Numbered from the stretch's first letter, positions 35,101 to 48,000 are shown. The stretch is DNA of 64,000 bases from Sciurus carolinensis (GCF_902686445.1 NC_062213.1:10165241-10229240), one strand, 5' to 3'. Program-made: numbers and translations. Notes: generated by a model not told the origin, from the letters alone.

Positions 35101-37659
35101 AAGCCTAGCACAAGTGTCCTTGCAAGAACACTAAGTCAAGTCATTTGCAGGTGCCTCTATATTTGTGATTTGGAGAGAACTTTGAAATCTAAGAGTGCCT
35201 CTTCAAAGCCTTAGAATATGTGCCCTAACCAGCTGGAGCAACATAACCAACCAGCAATTGTGATACTCTCTACAGTGCTTGTGTGTATGCATGTGTGTGT
35301 GTGCATGCATTCATAGATATACATGCATCTCAGGTATTCTTTCTGCTTTTGAAAAATGGACACATGACCAAACATGCAGTCTTTACACTTACCTTAAAAG
35401 GAAACTTAACTGGATTCAAATATGGTGAGAGAAGAATCAATAAAGCAGCCTGACAGTGTCAGAGGAATAGAACATCTGCAGAGAACAGCTTTTGCAGGGG
35501 CCAGATGGAAAGACATGACACCATGACTAAGCAGACAAGGTACAAAAAATACAGTTGTGAAGTTCACAGCATGCGGAAGTAAGACAAAGATCCCACTCCG
35601 TTAAAAAAGGAATTACTTAGAAAAGAGAAGGGAAAGTCATAACTTAATAAGAATACTTAAAGTATTCAAACAAGAATTGATAAAACAACAGAATGAACAA
35701 AGAAAGTGTAGACTTGGGGTTTTGGTAGGAAACAAAGGGCACCCAACTGAGACTGTGCAGAGGCCTGTTCGGGGTAAGGGGTCCATCAAGGGATACCCAG
35801 CATCCTAAGTATTGGTGACAGGAGAAAACCATAACAATCCTAGGTCTGTAAGGGTAAGAAGGAGAGCCAGTGTGAGTGGGATCATGGAAGAAGGGCCATC
35901 CAGCAGGCACGAAGAGATGTAGCTGCTGCTGGAGTCGCAGTTCAGTTGGGAAGGGAGTGACAGAAGAAATCTTTTGGACACTCTTTCCTCCATTTTCCGA
36001 TCTCCTGCTGGTGTTTTCATTGGATGAATCCAGCCAGAAATAACAGGGAAAGACCCAAGTTACTAGAGTCCTTGGGGCAGACTCTCAGGCATAGACGGGA
36101 GAAGAAAAGGAAGGCAAATGTGTGTGTTTTGTGTGAAGAGAGGCCAAGAGAACAATGAACATACAGACACACCAGCCTGGTTTATGCCATGCTTGAAGGT
36201 TCCTCGGACTCCTTTTCCAAGGTGCTCCCAGCTCATGCCATTTCTGTGGTTTAAAGCCCCTGAGGCCACAGTGTCATGTCCTCACATTGTCATTATCTCT
36301 GCCTTCTCTCATCCAATCAGATCTCTCCTGCATCACCCACTCCAAGCCAAGCACACTATCCCCCTAGTGAATGCCTAAGAGCAGATATCAAAGTGTGTTA
36401 GTTCCAGTATGGGTTGGATTTTGAGACATGAGATTAGAAGTCTGCAAAAAAATTCCTTGCTCTTCCTTCTCTCCTCCAGCAATTCCATATAACCTTCCTA
36501 AAGTACCCCTCACGACCAAGCCACCACCTGTGAAGATACAGTCAGCTTGCATCTGCTTTATTTTCTTCCCTGCCTCTCTTGCTCTTCTGAGATAATATAC
36601 ATCCAATTAAACTTAGCCTCAGTTTTTCCCTCAGTCTGGTCTCCTGCTGGTGTCTCCATGGGTTCTAGGAAACCCAGGTTAAGAAATTTAGTTCTAGAAG
36701 TGATCCAAGAAAACGCATCCTCAAGATAAGGTTTTGAGTTGAATTTCTCAGAAGTCTAGAGGGAAATTGTATATTGTTATACTCTGCCACACAGATGAAA
36801 TGACATCACTATTGCTCAAATCTCACCTACCTTTAACCATAATGTGACACAGGTGGAATGCAAGGCTTGGCAGCTGCAACTGAACAGTGTGGAATTGATA
36901 ATTATGAGGATTACAGTATGAACTAGCCACCTCTGATGACATATAAGTCTTAGAAAATGAGAAAGAGAAGATTGGTAATTGCCAATGTAATGCTGCTATT
37001 AAAGCCAGATGGTCTCTAAGGCAGTTTTAAAGGATAAGATTATTGACTACAGTCTTGGGGAAGGTTGCCGAATATCAGGCGTAGAATCTGATTATTTGAA
37101 AAGCAGTTTCAAAGGAAACTATGTGTAATCTTGACAGGTTTCTCCTATTAAAGTCTGAGCTATGATAGGTGGAGAGTGTGATTAAGAGACCTGGGATGGG
37201 GCATCTGTGTGGGTGAACGTGAGAATTTTATACTCTCCAATTCCCTGCACACTCTTGTTCTGGAGGACAGCAGCTTCTTTCCCCTTTTAAGTGAGAAACT
37301 CTCCTAAATGGAGCTAGTGTGAAGACCTCACCTGAGCAGAGTGCCTCTGAAGCTGTCACAAGCTTTGCTCAAGATGTCTCCTTTTCACTGCCTTCAGCCT
37401 GGTGAGCAGGGTCAGCTTGCCACTTCAGCCCAAGCCAAGAAGTACAAGTCTTGCTCTGGAAAGGAGACCTCACACAGAGGGGCAGAAGTCTTCCCCTGGG
37501 TTGCCATGAGTCGGATCTGCCATTAACATTTCCCTGGTCACCCATTTCTCTAACAATTTTCCGATACTCTTTAAATAAGAAGACCCCCACTCTTAGTTTG
37601 TCTAGTAGGTTTGATTTTAAAGATGTATTAATCCTTCATTAGTCAATAGGAAACTGAAT
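35101..37659. other. Intergenic, possible old LTR remnant
   Basis: The part 36480-36690 has an LTR-like order (pyrimidine-rich, CCAATTAAACTTAGCCT, then TCTCCTGCTGGTGTCTCCAT), and a similar phrase occurs near 36001. Family and ends could not be set. A TG-rich tract lies at 35279-35315. No gene is supported. Confidence 0.35.
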
Positions 37660-38110
37660 GAGTTATAGTTATAGCAGGTGAATTAGGAAGCTTTAGTGAA
37701 ATCAGTTGTATCTAGTGCATACAACAGAAAAAATACAAAATAATAGTAGTTCAAACAGGATAGTTTATTTCCCACATACAAGATCTGGAGAGTAGGCAAT
37801 CCAGGGCTGTAATGGCAGCTCCCACTTTAAGGATCCAACTGCTTGTCGAGCTGAACTGCTTTCTTCATTGAATGGTTCCACCCTCAAGATGAGTCATCAT
37901 TCAACAAGGGTGTGGAGGTTCAACATCAAGTTCCTATTCCAAGCAGGCAGCAGGAGAATCTGCCGTTCTTCCCTTCTGGCTCAGCTCCTTGAAACAACTT
38001 TCCAAGAAGTTCCCCGTGACACTTCTCCTTAGAGCTCCTTGGCCAAAAGTTAGTCTTCTGGCCTCACCTAACTGCATGAGAAGCTAGGAAAGGTTGCTTT
38101 CTAGCTGGGT
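37660..38110. repeat. Probable ancient interspersed repeat, family not assigned
   Basis: Phrases such as GAAACAACTTTCCAAGAAGT, CTTGGCCAAAAGTTAGTC and CCTAACTGCATGAGAAGCTA resemble a mammal-wide repeat I have seen but cannot name with confidence. Confidence 0.4.
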
Positions 38111-39094
38111 GCATGGCCACACTGAATAAAATTGAGCTTCTGTCACTGAGAAAAAGAGGAGGGGAGGGCCTGGAGTGGCAACGAGAAATCTCTGCCACAA
38201 ATCAGACAACTGCTGTTCATTCCACAGATGCCAAGCACTCTGCGAGGAACGAGGTGAAAGAAGGAAAGGAAGATTCCAAGATGCAGACCCCAATTCTCGG
38301 AGAAGTCTGAGGTGGGAGATACTTATGTAAGGAATGACTTTATTGGAGAGTGACTGCTGTCCTCATGAGAGTGTGTGTCACGGTGATGAGTGACATGAAG
38401 AGGGCCATTGCCATCCTGGGGTGGGGTGGCATGTCTTTTGCAGGGAGTAGCCTTTGAAAACCAGGGAGTTTCCTCCAAGAGGGGTGGTATGAACAAAGAT
38501 GATTGGGGAGAAGTGGCACCCCCTGCAAGGACACTCTCAGACACTTTATTCCATGAACCCTTAAATTCCCCCTTTTCTTAAGCCATTCAAGGTAGTTTCC
38601 ACACTTGCAAAACAAGTTTTGACTCATAAGCTCATTGTGCAGAGCAATTCTCTTAAGAAGAAAACAATGTGCACATCAGGTCACATCATAGCATACAATG
38701 AAAAGGAAAGTGACCAGCTCATCTGACTTGCTGGGATTGTCCTCCTTTTAGCACTAGAAGCCCGCCAGGAACCCCCTCAGTCCCTGGCAAATCTCCACAG
38801 TTGGTCACTGGAAAATCTACCCATGATTTCTGTGTGAAAGTTAAGAATCAGAGGGAAGCAGGTGAGCTTTTTCAACTAGCTGAAAGGTTCTTACATGTAA
38901 GAGAAAAATAAATGCTGTGTGTGGTTCCAAGGAGTCAAAGCAGAATGACTTGGCAGAGGTGGAGATATAAAAGGCAGACGTCCTCATTGTAAGGACAGTG
39001 CTCCTAAGTATTGGAACTGTCCAGGGTGGGATTGCCTCGCCTTGGTCTCACAGAGATTTAGCTGAACTGGAAGCCTGGCTTTCCCTGCGCCAGC
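38111..39094. other. Intergenic, nothing recognised
   Basis: No supported feature. Confidence 0.4.
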
Positions 39095-39200
39095 TGTGTG
39101 TTCTAAGCCTCAGCTTCCTCATCCGTGAAATGGGACAGTAACAGTGCTACCTCATTGGGAGGCTGTGAGGAGGAAGACCAATAAATTCCAGTTACAGTCA
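39095..39200 (+). repeat. MIR SINE relic
   Basis: Plus-strand MIR core: CCTCAGCTTCCTCATCCGTG, AAATGGGACAGTAACAGTGC, TACCTCATTGGGAGGCTGTG. Confidence 0.85.
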
Positions 39201-39400
39201 TGCATTGCTTAAAGATGGAGACACATTCCAAGAAATGTGAGTGAAGATGATTTCCTCCTCAAACAAGTGTCAGAGCAGACCTACACAAGCTAGGACAGCT
39301 CCCACATCACCAGGCGGTACTATCATTTTGTGGTACCCCCAGTGTATACGTGGTCATCGTCATAAATATTGAGAGACGAGTAGCTTCCGTGTCGGGAAAA
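39201..39400. repeat. Possible DNA-transposon-like relic
   Basis: AGTCATGCATTGCTTAAAGA followed by GAGACACATTCCAAGAAATG resembles the terminus of a common old mammalian repeat. The family was not assigned. Confidence 0.4.
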
Positions 39401-39950
39401 GAGGCTGGAGACCCATAGCTCAAATGCTCCAGGCCAGTTGAGGGTGGATACCTGCCAATGTGAAGGACTCCTAAGACTCTGCTGAAATTTTCTTTCTAGA
39501 CAAATATTCTGTTTTGATTTGATTTTGTACAAAAGATGTTGCTGACAGGGCCATTTCAGAGATGGATGCCTGCGAGGACTGTTGACAGGCTTCCCTTGTA
39601 AAGCTCTTTAGGGCTTCTTTAACACACATTTTGCTGTGCTTTAAAATGAGAAGCATCCATCTGCTCCCAGCTCTCTGGACCTGGGGCTATTTCTGCCCTC
39701 AGCCACTTTAATGACGCTGTTACAGTGACAAAGTCTGGTGTCCATCGTGGCTCTGGAGACTTGGGTCAGGGAGCCCCTTCAGCTTCCTCCCTGAGAAGAA
39801 GCCACTAGCCATGGGGGTGTCTGTTTCCCTCACCTCCCCCTGCAGCCAGCTCTGGTGCTCAAAGCACTGGGGACCTTGTACTCACAGCAGAGTTTCAGGC
39901 CAACACCTTTGCTGGGTGGATAACAGATCAGCCATTATTATTTTAAAAAG
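39401..39950. other. Intergenic, nothing recognised
   Basis: No supported feature. Confidence 0.4.
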
Positions 39951-40300
39951 CATTTTATATATTTTTTTAATTGAGATGTAACTTTCATGCAGAAAAGTGA
40001 GCACAGCTTAAATGTTCATCTTGATGGTTTTATACAGAGGTCTGTCCCCACATCACCATCAGCAATATGTCCATCACCTCTTCGTCCCATCATACCCCTG
40101 CCCACCCTCTGCAGGTAACCCTGCTCTGACGTCCAAACCAAAACAACATCAGCTCGGCCCATTCTTGTTCTTCACATAGACAGAACGGCACAGTAGGTGC
40201 TCCTTGGTGTCCAGCTTCTTTTAACCAACCTAATGTCTTTGAGATTCGTCCACGGTGCATGTAATTTGGGCTTTTATAGTACTGTGTAATCGTCAATTTC
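39951..40300 (-). mobile_element. Old L1M 3' UTR fragment, minus strand
   Basis: Antisense order of L1M 3' ends: TTTTTTAATTGAGATGTAAC, CACATCACCATCAGCAATAT, CTGCAGGTAACCCTGCTCTG, CAGCTTCTTTTAACCAACCT, GAGATTCGTCCACGGTGCAT. Confidence 0.68.
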
Positions 40301-40424
40301 ATATCTAAATTTATGATTTTCCAAAGTTAAAACCTTGACTATTCAAGGGTAAGTGGATGGTGTGTAAAAGACTTTTATTCAACTCGTTCATTAATGAAGG
40401 AATCGGTGGAATGTTGATAAGAAA

Positions 40425-40585
40425 TACCTGTTATCTCAATTTTCAGAACAATCCTTGAGATGGAGACTTGACTTTTCCATTTTGCAAAGGGGAGACTGAC
40501 TCCTGAGAGGTAAGAAAGTCAGGAGATCCTGCCTGACCTCAGGCCCAGAGCAACAGAGTCAGCCCACCAGGGACTGAACCCCCTG
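40425..40585 (-). repeat. MIR SINE relic
   Basis: Minus-strand MIR: CCATTTTGCAAAGGGGAGAC, GACTCCTGAGAGGTAAGAAA, CAGCCCACCAGGGACTGAAC. Confidence 0.65.
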
Positions 40586-41984
40586 AAACCCCTCGTGTAA
40601 GCTGGGGAGCCAGAGCGGGTGCTGGGGAGCCAGAGCGAGTGCTGGGGAGAAGGCAGCAGGCCCCAGATGAGAGCCGCTGACCCTGTGGCCCCTGTCCTGT
40701 GAAGACTTGAGGGGGTCCCGGGGGAGGTGGGGCTTCACTGCAGAAAGGCTTCTGTTTCAGAAGGGATTTCCCCCGTGCCCACCGCCCACTGCACACCCGT
40801 GTTCTCTCGTCCTAGATGGCAAGTCAGTCTGAGTGACCTGAGATCGCTGACTCGCCTCCACCCTGCAGTGCTGGGCGGTGGGACCCTGGGAGCATTTCTC
40901 ACCCTCAGTGTCGGCCTCTGTGTGTGGCATCAGGGAACTCGGGGAGACCTGTGGAGACAGTGGGCACAGAGGCGGAGAGATTTCCTGGACGGGGAGGCTC
41001 AGCGTGAGTGCGTTTCCTCCTGGGCCCCCGTGGAGCAAAGCGGACAGCCTGCAGAGCCAGCGGCTGTGCAGAGAGTGTGGCCGCGACAAGGCTGTGGCCT
41101 TTCCCTGCTCTCCTCTGGAACGGGGGAGCCATGCCGCACGTCAGCACAGGCCCAGGAGGGAGGGGGAGGATGACATCAGTAAGAGGCCCCCGGGGGACGT
41201 ACTTGTGCAAAGCGGAGGATGAGATCATCCTCAGCTATTTCAGGAGCAGGAGCACCCAGCGAGCTGCAGGGACAGGTGTCTGGAAAGCTGCGGTTCTGAC
41301 TGATTGTGATAACGATGATCACTAACCCTCCCGAGCGCTTAGTACACGACAAGGATTGTCCAACGTATTGAGCGTGTGGTGTGCACGTGACCTCGCGCCT
41401 CCTCTTGTCAACCCTACTGCATTGGTGCCACTCACGGTTGTCTTCCATGATGGGCAGGCTGGGTTGATGAACCCTCTCAAGGCCACTTGGCTCCCGAGCA
41501 GGGCAGGGGCTCACTGGGGCACATGACAGTACTAGTTAGGGTACAGTTTGGTGACTGTACCAGGTTCAGACATATGATCTAAACAAACCCAAAGTCCATT
41601 TTTCTCCCATTTGTTGCTCTTCATATTAACTTTCAGGGACCAGGAGCCTTCAATCTTACTGCTAGGGCATTGCTCTTCCTGCCTGGTCCCCAAGGAGCCA
41701 CCTTCACAGCCTCATCCTGGTGGCGGGAAGGGGATAAGGGGAAGGACAGACAGGGTGCCCCTCTCCTCTGCTCGCGTGCAACGGACAGAACTGAGGACTG
41801 TGGTCATGCCTAGCAGCAGGAGAAGCATGTGAATGTGTCGAGTGTATCGCAGCCAAGGCACAGGCTGAGGCAGGGTGTGAAGTGTCCCTGAAGCCCCAAA
41901 GACTCACGCCTGGCAGGCTTGGTCCCCAGCGCAGCGGAGTGGAGCTTCTGGGAAGCGAGTGGACAGGAGGGCTGCGGCCTCATC
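40586..41984. other. Intergenic, GC-richer; small 20-bp duplication
   Basis: A 20-bp unit beginning GCTGGGGAGCCAGAGCG is repeated in tandem at 40600-40650. Open frames on both strands around 40727-41325 overlap each other and resemble no family. Confidence 0.4.
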
Positions 41985-42350
41985 AGGGGGTAATCCATGG
42001 ATAGTTAAGGCAACTACTGCCAGGTGGCGGGCATTGTAGATGGCAGGGACATGGTCGAAAGACGGAGGTCGCTTTGGGGCTCACCCTTGGGACCTGTATC
42101 TTGTCACTGGTCCCACTAAGCGGCTCTCCCTCTGTCTCTCTCTCTCTCTCTGCTTCCTGGCTGTGACGAACAGAGCAGCTTTCCTCTGCCGCGCTCTGCC
42201 TCCACAATGCTGCCTCAGCACAGGCCCGAAGCAATGGAGTGAGCGCACCGTGGACTGAAGACTCCGAGGCCATCGTCCAGAGTGAACAGTTCCTCCTTTA
42301 AGCCGTCACTGCCAGGCGTTGTGGGCGCGTCGGTGAAGGGCTGGCTCGCA
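41985..42350 (+). mobile_element. Diverged MaLR LTR (MT-like), plus strand
   Basis: Ordered landmarks: GGTCGCTTTGGGGCTC-like centre, CTCTCTCTCTCTCTGCTTCC, GAGCAGCTTTCCTCTGCC, CAATGCTGCCTCAGCACAGG, AGCAATGGAGTGAGCG, CGTGGACTGAAGACTCC and TTCCTCCTTTAAGCCGTCAC. The polyadenylation signal is lost. It is CpG-rich for an old LTR. Confidence 0.68.
42017..42030 (+). promoter_or_regulatory. CTCF-like core motif
   Basis: CTGCCAGGTGGCGG agrees with the CTCF core at most positions, including the central AGGTGGC. A single weak motif inside a repeat has a low prior. Confidence 0.25.
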
Positions 42351-42524
42351 GAGCATTTGCGACACCCAGTGCTCCTTGCCACAGGACTCAGCCTGGCGCT
42401 GAGAGGCACTGCAGAGCGTGCGGAGCACTTGCACAACGTCTCCGCCACGGACGTTTGTAAGCACCGTTCCCGTCCAAGCACGCTAAGACTCAGGAGATAT
42501 GGCCCTCGGGCAAGGGGGTAGCAT

Positions 42525-42740
42525 GAGTGGAGCACCTACTGTATACATGCAAGTGGCCAGGACACATCCTACACATCACATCTTACAATTGTCTCAGTGC
42601 AACTCCCAGGGATGAGAACGCCCAGACGGGGGAAGACGAAGGGACTCGCCTACGTCTGTGGGTTTAGTGAACAGTCAAGGTCCAAACTCCAGCCGGTCAC
42701 CCTGGGCAGATTGCTTCACTTCTCTGGGCCAATGACATCT
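42525..42740 (-). repeat. MIR SINE relic
   Basis: GAGTGGAGCACCTACTGTAT, then ACATCACATCTTACAATTGT, CAGACGGGGGAAGACGAAGG and GTTTAGTGAACAGTCAAGG keep the minus-strand MIR order over nearly full length. Confidence 0.7.
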
Positions 42741-44741
42741 TGAGTGCTTAGGCAGAGCTGCCCTCTGGAATCACCGCGGGCCAAACACGCTTTGGCGTCG
42801 TTAAAACACTCCGGACTCGGCCTGACGCCTCCTCGCGTGGCTCAGCCAGTGCCTAGACTGTTATTTTTGGAGTTGTTAATATTCGCACTAACGTGGTCTT
42901 CCTGCTCGGCCGTGCATCTGATCCTAATCAAAGTGTGGTACCAATTGGGAAATCAGAAAGTTGGGAATGTCCTCAGAAAGATAAAATCCTTTTGAGTCTA
43001 AACCCAAAAAAGTCTCACAAAGAACTTGTAGGAAAGGGTAGGATTTTAATAGGCAGGAGTAAGAGCAGGGCCAGATGAAGAAGTTATTTGAGGGAAAGAA
43101 ACAGCTTGAAAACAGGCATGGAGAAAAGAAAGAGGGGAGAAGCTCGGGAGAGAAAGTGAAGGGATGACCACAGCCGGCTGGGTCAAAGCCTGCAGCTAAT
43201 TTAAGGAGGCTGGCCTTTTACCTGCAGGCAATGGGGAGCCCTGGAAGGTTTTGATCAGCACTGTGCCTGGGGAAGATTGCCATGGCAACCGCTCTGGGGG
43301 AGCCTGGGAGGTGGAGAGGCCAGCTCGCTCACCAGGGCCCTGGCTCAGGTGACAGGTAATGAAGATCCAAATGAAAGCTGTGGTTTTGGGAACACATAGG
43401 AGGGAACAGGCAGGAACAATGGGTAAAGAGGGGACTACAAGACCACAGTGGCTTTGTGAGGGAAAAGCAGACCGAGGAGTGTAGCTGGAACGTCCAACCC
43501 CACTGTCTGGAGCACAGGCTGCAAACAATTTAAGCCTCGCAAGCTAGGATGCTATCAGCCTGTCATGGTGAATGACGAAATTGTTTCTTCTGTTATTTTA
43601 GGTGCTCCTGGTTAGACCTTGAACTATGCATTGACTCGTTTATTGAGCACATGTCTTTGTTAAACAAATTCATTCCGTAAACAGATATCTGCTTTCGTCA
43701 GCACTGATATGAGCAAGGTATAGTGCTGGCTGCTATAACAAAGAGAACCCCCAAGGCATTGGTTTCAAATGTAAGTTAAGAGACCATTTAGAAATGGTGT
43801 GAAGGCTTGACAGTGGGGGGGAACTTAGCTCACTTCTACCTTCTTGTTCTGTCACCCTTGACCTAAAACTTCTATCTCATGATCCAAAATGGCTGCTGTA
43901 CCTCCTGCTATTAGAGACTGAGCCTATTTGATTTTTTCCTGCTAGCAGCACCTTTCCTTCTGGTGGCCTCGTTTTCCCCTCCTCTGTTTGCTTCTGCATC
44001 TTCTGCTGAAGTCCGTGGGCTGAAGTGGAGAGAAGCCTGTGCCCCCGGGAAGGTTTGCGGCCCTCTGTGCAGGAGCTGGCAGGGAGGTGCTACCAGGCTC
44101 CTTCCCGCCGGGGGAGCCCGCAGCCTCCCCACCTGGACACCTGGAGGAGTGAGGGATCTGGGGCACTGCCCGCTGTCCCATTTACCTGTGAAAAAGCCAC
44201 ACCAGGAGACATTCAATGGTGCACCCAAGTCCCCCAGCCAAGGAGCAGCCCTAAAGCCAGGGTTGGGACTCGGGTCCCTTTAGGTTCAAACCCACCCTGG
44301 GAATAGGAGCAAGGCTCACAGCCCGAGCATGCGCCTCTCAGCCTGGCCGCTTCACCGGCTCCTCTCTCTCCCAACAGGAGGATGTTTTGAAATGATGCCC
44401 CTGAGACTTCTTGCAGTTCTAAATGCCCGTGGTCTGCGGGCTTCCTGTGTGTGCCTTGTGGATATTTACGCCCAGTGGTGACCCTGGGCCTGTTAATGCA
44501 GGATGTGCTCCCAGCTCAGCCCCCTCTCCTGGCAGCGCTCAGGGCCCCCACCCTTCAGGCCACATGCCGCCCTCCAGCCCCCTCTCCAGGCGGGAGCTGA
44601 GGAACCTCTTCTGGGGAGAAGAGGCACTTCTTGTTTTCTCAGCACAAATGCCAGAGGAGGGGTCCTCCCCAGCCTGCCCGGGACCCCACATCAACAAAGC
44701 CAAGGCGGAAGCTGGGTTCAAGCTTGGTTCCCTAATTCCCC
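42741..44741. other. Intergenic, nothing firmly recognised
   Basis: The part near 43195-43270 (AAGGAGGCTGGCCTTTTACC, GCAATGGGGAGCCCTGGAAG) looks like an old mammal-wide repeat of uncertain family. No gene is supported. Confidence 0.4.
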
Positions 44742-45405
44742 GTGCCACACACACACACACACACTACACATGACACACTGGATACTGCACACGTGCCACA
44801 TGCTATGATACACACACCAGATACATGCACACCCCTACACACACACACACACACACAGACACGCACACAGACACACACACACACAACACATGCCACACCA
44901 AACACACACACAATATATGCACACCTCCTACACACACACACACACTCTAGACACACACACACACACACACACACATGCCACACTGGATACTGCACACGTG
45001 CCACATGCTATGATACACACGCCAAATACATGCACACCCCTACACACACACACACACAGACACACACACACACAACACATGCCACACTAAACACACACAC
45101 AATATATGCACACCCCCTCCACACACACACACATACTCTAGACACACACACAACACATGCCACTCTGAACACACACACCATGCTACACACACAACCACAA
45201 TACATGCACACCCCCTCCACACACACACACACACACACAACACATGCCACACTAAACACACACACAATATATGCACACCCCCTCCACACACACACACACA
45301 CAACACTTGCCACTCTGAACACACACACCATGCTACACACACAACCACAATACATGCACACCCCCTCCACACGCACACACACACACACACACACACACTA
45401 CACAG
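44742..45405 (+). repeat. CA-rich higher-order tandem repeat
   Basis: About 660 bp of CA runs interrupted by recurring non-CA phrases. GGATACTGCACACGTGCC recurs at 205 bp (44780 and 44985). GCCACACTAAACACACAC recurs at 165 bp (45081 and 45246). CACTCTGAACACACACACCA recurs at 150 bp (45161 and 45311). So there is an overlying duplication of units of about 150-205 bp. The open frames through it on both strands are repeat artefacts. Confidence 0.95.
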
Positions 45406-46299
45406 CCTTTTTGCTTCTCTCCATCTTATTCCCATCAGTCAGTGGCCTCCCACCGTACCCGGATGCTCAAACTGGAAAGCTGCTGGCCCTCTGGGTTTCG
45501 CCCCACTCTCCTGTCCGTTCTGTCGGCATGTCCTGCCAGTTCTGCCTCACTGGGAATCCTAAAGCTGCCCAGGTCTCCTTGGCTCCAGAATGGGAACCTG
45601 GGTCTGAACCACCAACATCCCTGACTCCTGAAGCAGCCCTGACTCCTCTCCTCTGTCCAGTCCTGACCCTCATCCTCCATTTTTATATGGCCACCAGGTA
45701 AGATAGGGGCGCAGGTCAGTGCACCTCACGGTCCTGCACAGAGTCCCCTGCTGCCCATCTCACAGTGCTTAGGGAAAGGGCCAGCTCCTCACCAGCTCAC
45801 CAGCTCACCAGGGCCCCTGCCCAGCCCCTGTGCCTGCCCTCTCCCGGGGCTCGGTGTTCCACCGTGAGCAGGGCCTAGTTGTGGGTCTCCATCCTGGCAG
45901 CCTGAGACAGCGAGAAACTTGCCCAGCTGGGAAGTGAGGCAGGAAAGGAAGCCTGCATGGAGTGGGGCCGGGACTGGGGGCTGTAGGATGCAGGGGTACA
46001 CCGAAGCCGGAAGCCAGAAGCCACAGGCAAGGCCTCGCAGTTTTGTGAAGGGTTAGCCACACAGGCACTGGTATCTAGGAGGGGGTTCCTAGACAGAGAA
46101 AGCTCCTTTTCTCTACACCAGCCAGATTAACGTGCTGTGTGTCTTCCATTCTGGTTTGGGGAGTTCAGACAATAAATGAGCGAATGAGTGAACAGGAAGA
46201 AGTCAGGCAGGAGCAGAGGGTTTCCTGCCCCAACAGGAAGGTGCAGAGAAACCGACTGGAGCCACCTAGGATTTGCTTCTCTCCCCTCATCCTTGGACC
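45406..46299. other. Intergenic, nothing recognised
   Basis: Only a small tandem CACCAGCTCA run at 45788-45812 stands out. Confidence 0.4.
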
Positions 46300-46390
46300 A
46301 GGCTTATGAGGTAGGTCTTACCAGCTTCATTCTACGAAGCACAGAGGAATTTTACGTCATTTGCCCAAGTTCACTCAGAGTTCCTCTGTC
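46300..46390 (-). repeat. MIR SINE relic (weak)
   Basis: TATGAGGTAGGTCTTACCAG, GAAGCACAGAGGAATTTTAC and TTGCCCAAGTTCACTCAGAG follow the minus-strand MIR order. Confidence 0.6.
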
Positions 46391-47619
46391 CATGCGGTTC
46401 CATAGCCCTCTGCGTGTCCTGTTGTGGCAACTCACCAAATGCTATCATGGCCAGGCTTAGCCACCGTACTGTCCTGCTCAGCCCAGAGCCTGAAAGGAGC
46501 AGCTGCATGCTGTGCAACCAGAGGCCCCAGCACCTAGCTCTGCGATCAACGCCCGGGGCACCTGATTCGATAAATAAAGGAAAACCTGCCTGAGCCACTG
46601 TTCCTTCCAGGTCTAACCGGCTCTAAATGCAAAGCCTTCACTTTGATAGTGAGGTTACCCTAACGCAGTGTGTGGCTCTCCCACTGAACCTGTGTCCGTC
46701 TTCCTGGACCTCAGTGAGCCTGGCCTCCTTCCACCAGCAGCGCACACTGTCGGTGACGCTAGGTGTCTTCTGAGGCCAGGTCATTCATCAGATACGTGGC
46801 AGTCTTGTAAGAAGTCACCCTGTCCTGCCAAGCCCGTGCTGGGGAGGCCGTGTAGGCACTCTGACTGGTTCCAACCATTAAGCTGTGCTAGAAGTGGACC
46901 ACATGCCCCAGCTGAGCCTGCCACACCCGTGGGAGACTGACCGACATCCAGGTCTTCCCACCTGAAGTCCAAACATCACAGGACAGGAACAGGACGTTCC
47001 CTTGGTGCCCCATTAGAATTCCTGACCCATAGATTCCCTGCAAAATACAAAAGGGCTGTTGTTTTACAGCACTGGGTTGGGGTGGTTAGTTATGTGGCAG
47101 CAGATGACAGTAAGTAAAACCTTAATTCATATTTACTTCTTTGTTGTGTGTACTCCTGATCACCCTTAGTGAATATGAGCTTTCTGAATGTGGGAATTTT
47201 TGCCTGTTTTGCTCATAGCTGTGTTCTGGCACTTAGTAAAGTTCCTAGTATATAGTATGTGTGCAATAACTATTATTAAATGAAAAAATAAGAGAGTTTT
47301 AAAAGGCATACATGGAAATAAAAGAACAGAGAAAACCAGCTCTTCTCTTCTGGTCAAAGCCAAGAGGGAAGCATGAAGCCCACAAGGTTCCCCTTGGTTG
47401 CAGGACACGATCCCGTGGGAAGCGTTGGGAAAGTCTGCCTGTTTCTGTAACAATTTCCTGCAACCACATTTATTCGTTTGCTCCCCCATCCTCTTCCTTG
47501 ATGGGGAGAGATTTTCCATGGTGTAGTTATGTCTTATCTCACTCCTTGTCAAACCTGGAAGATCCTAGAAACTCTTAGTGCTCCAGAAATATTTTAGTGA
47601 ATGAAATCATGTATTCCAA
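46391..47619. other. Intergenic, nothing recognised
   Basis: No supported feature. Confidence 0.4.
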
Positions 47620-48000
47620 ACCACAGAGCCAAGCTTTACATCGTGCAAGTAATACAACACCGAGCTCTTGATTTGGAAAGGAAAGGATCAGCTAATTAAT
47701 ATGCAATGTCAGCAGCCTCCTATATTTTATGGTACAAAACAGAACTGCATGTCCCTTGGCCCAGTCAATTTCCTGTTTATTATCACATTAGACCTATTCC
47801 AGGACAGATGGAAAATTTGAAGGGCATCTCCACTCATTAAGACGGGCATAAATCTTTCAGAATTGCATATGAATATATAACACTTCCCATTAACATTTTT
47901 AGAAATTAGGGTTCACATAATTCCTTGATTAAGCAGGAGCTCTTTCTTTTATTACATGATTCTGCTTCTTTCCTCTGATAATGTGGCTCCCCAAATGTAA
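47620..48000. promoter_or_regulatory. Candidate conserved non-coding element
   Basis: AT-rich, repeat-free block with clustered homeodomain/POU-like motifs: GCTAATTAATATGCAATG at 47690, GAATTGCATATGAATAT at 47861 and ACATAATTCCTTGATTAA at 47916. The pattern resembles deeply conserved neural enhancers near developmental and neuronal genes. Conservation cannot be judged from one sequence. Confidence 0.3.

Noticed and set aside
44742..45701. 319-codon His/Thr-rich plus-strand frame and 128-131-codon Cys/Val-rich minus-strand frames
   Set aside because: They are translations of the CA repeat block.
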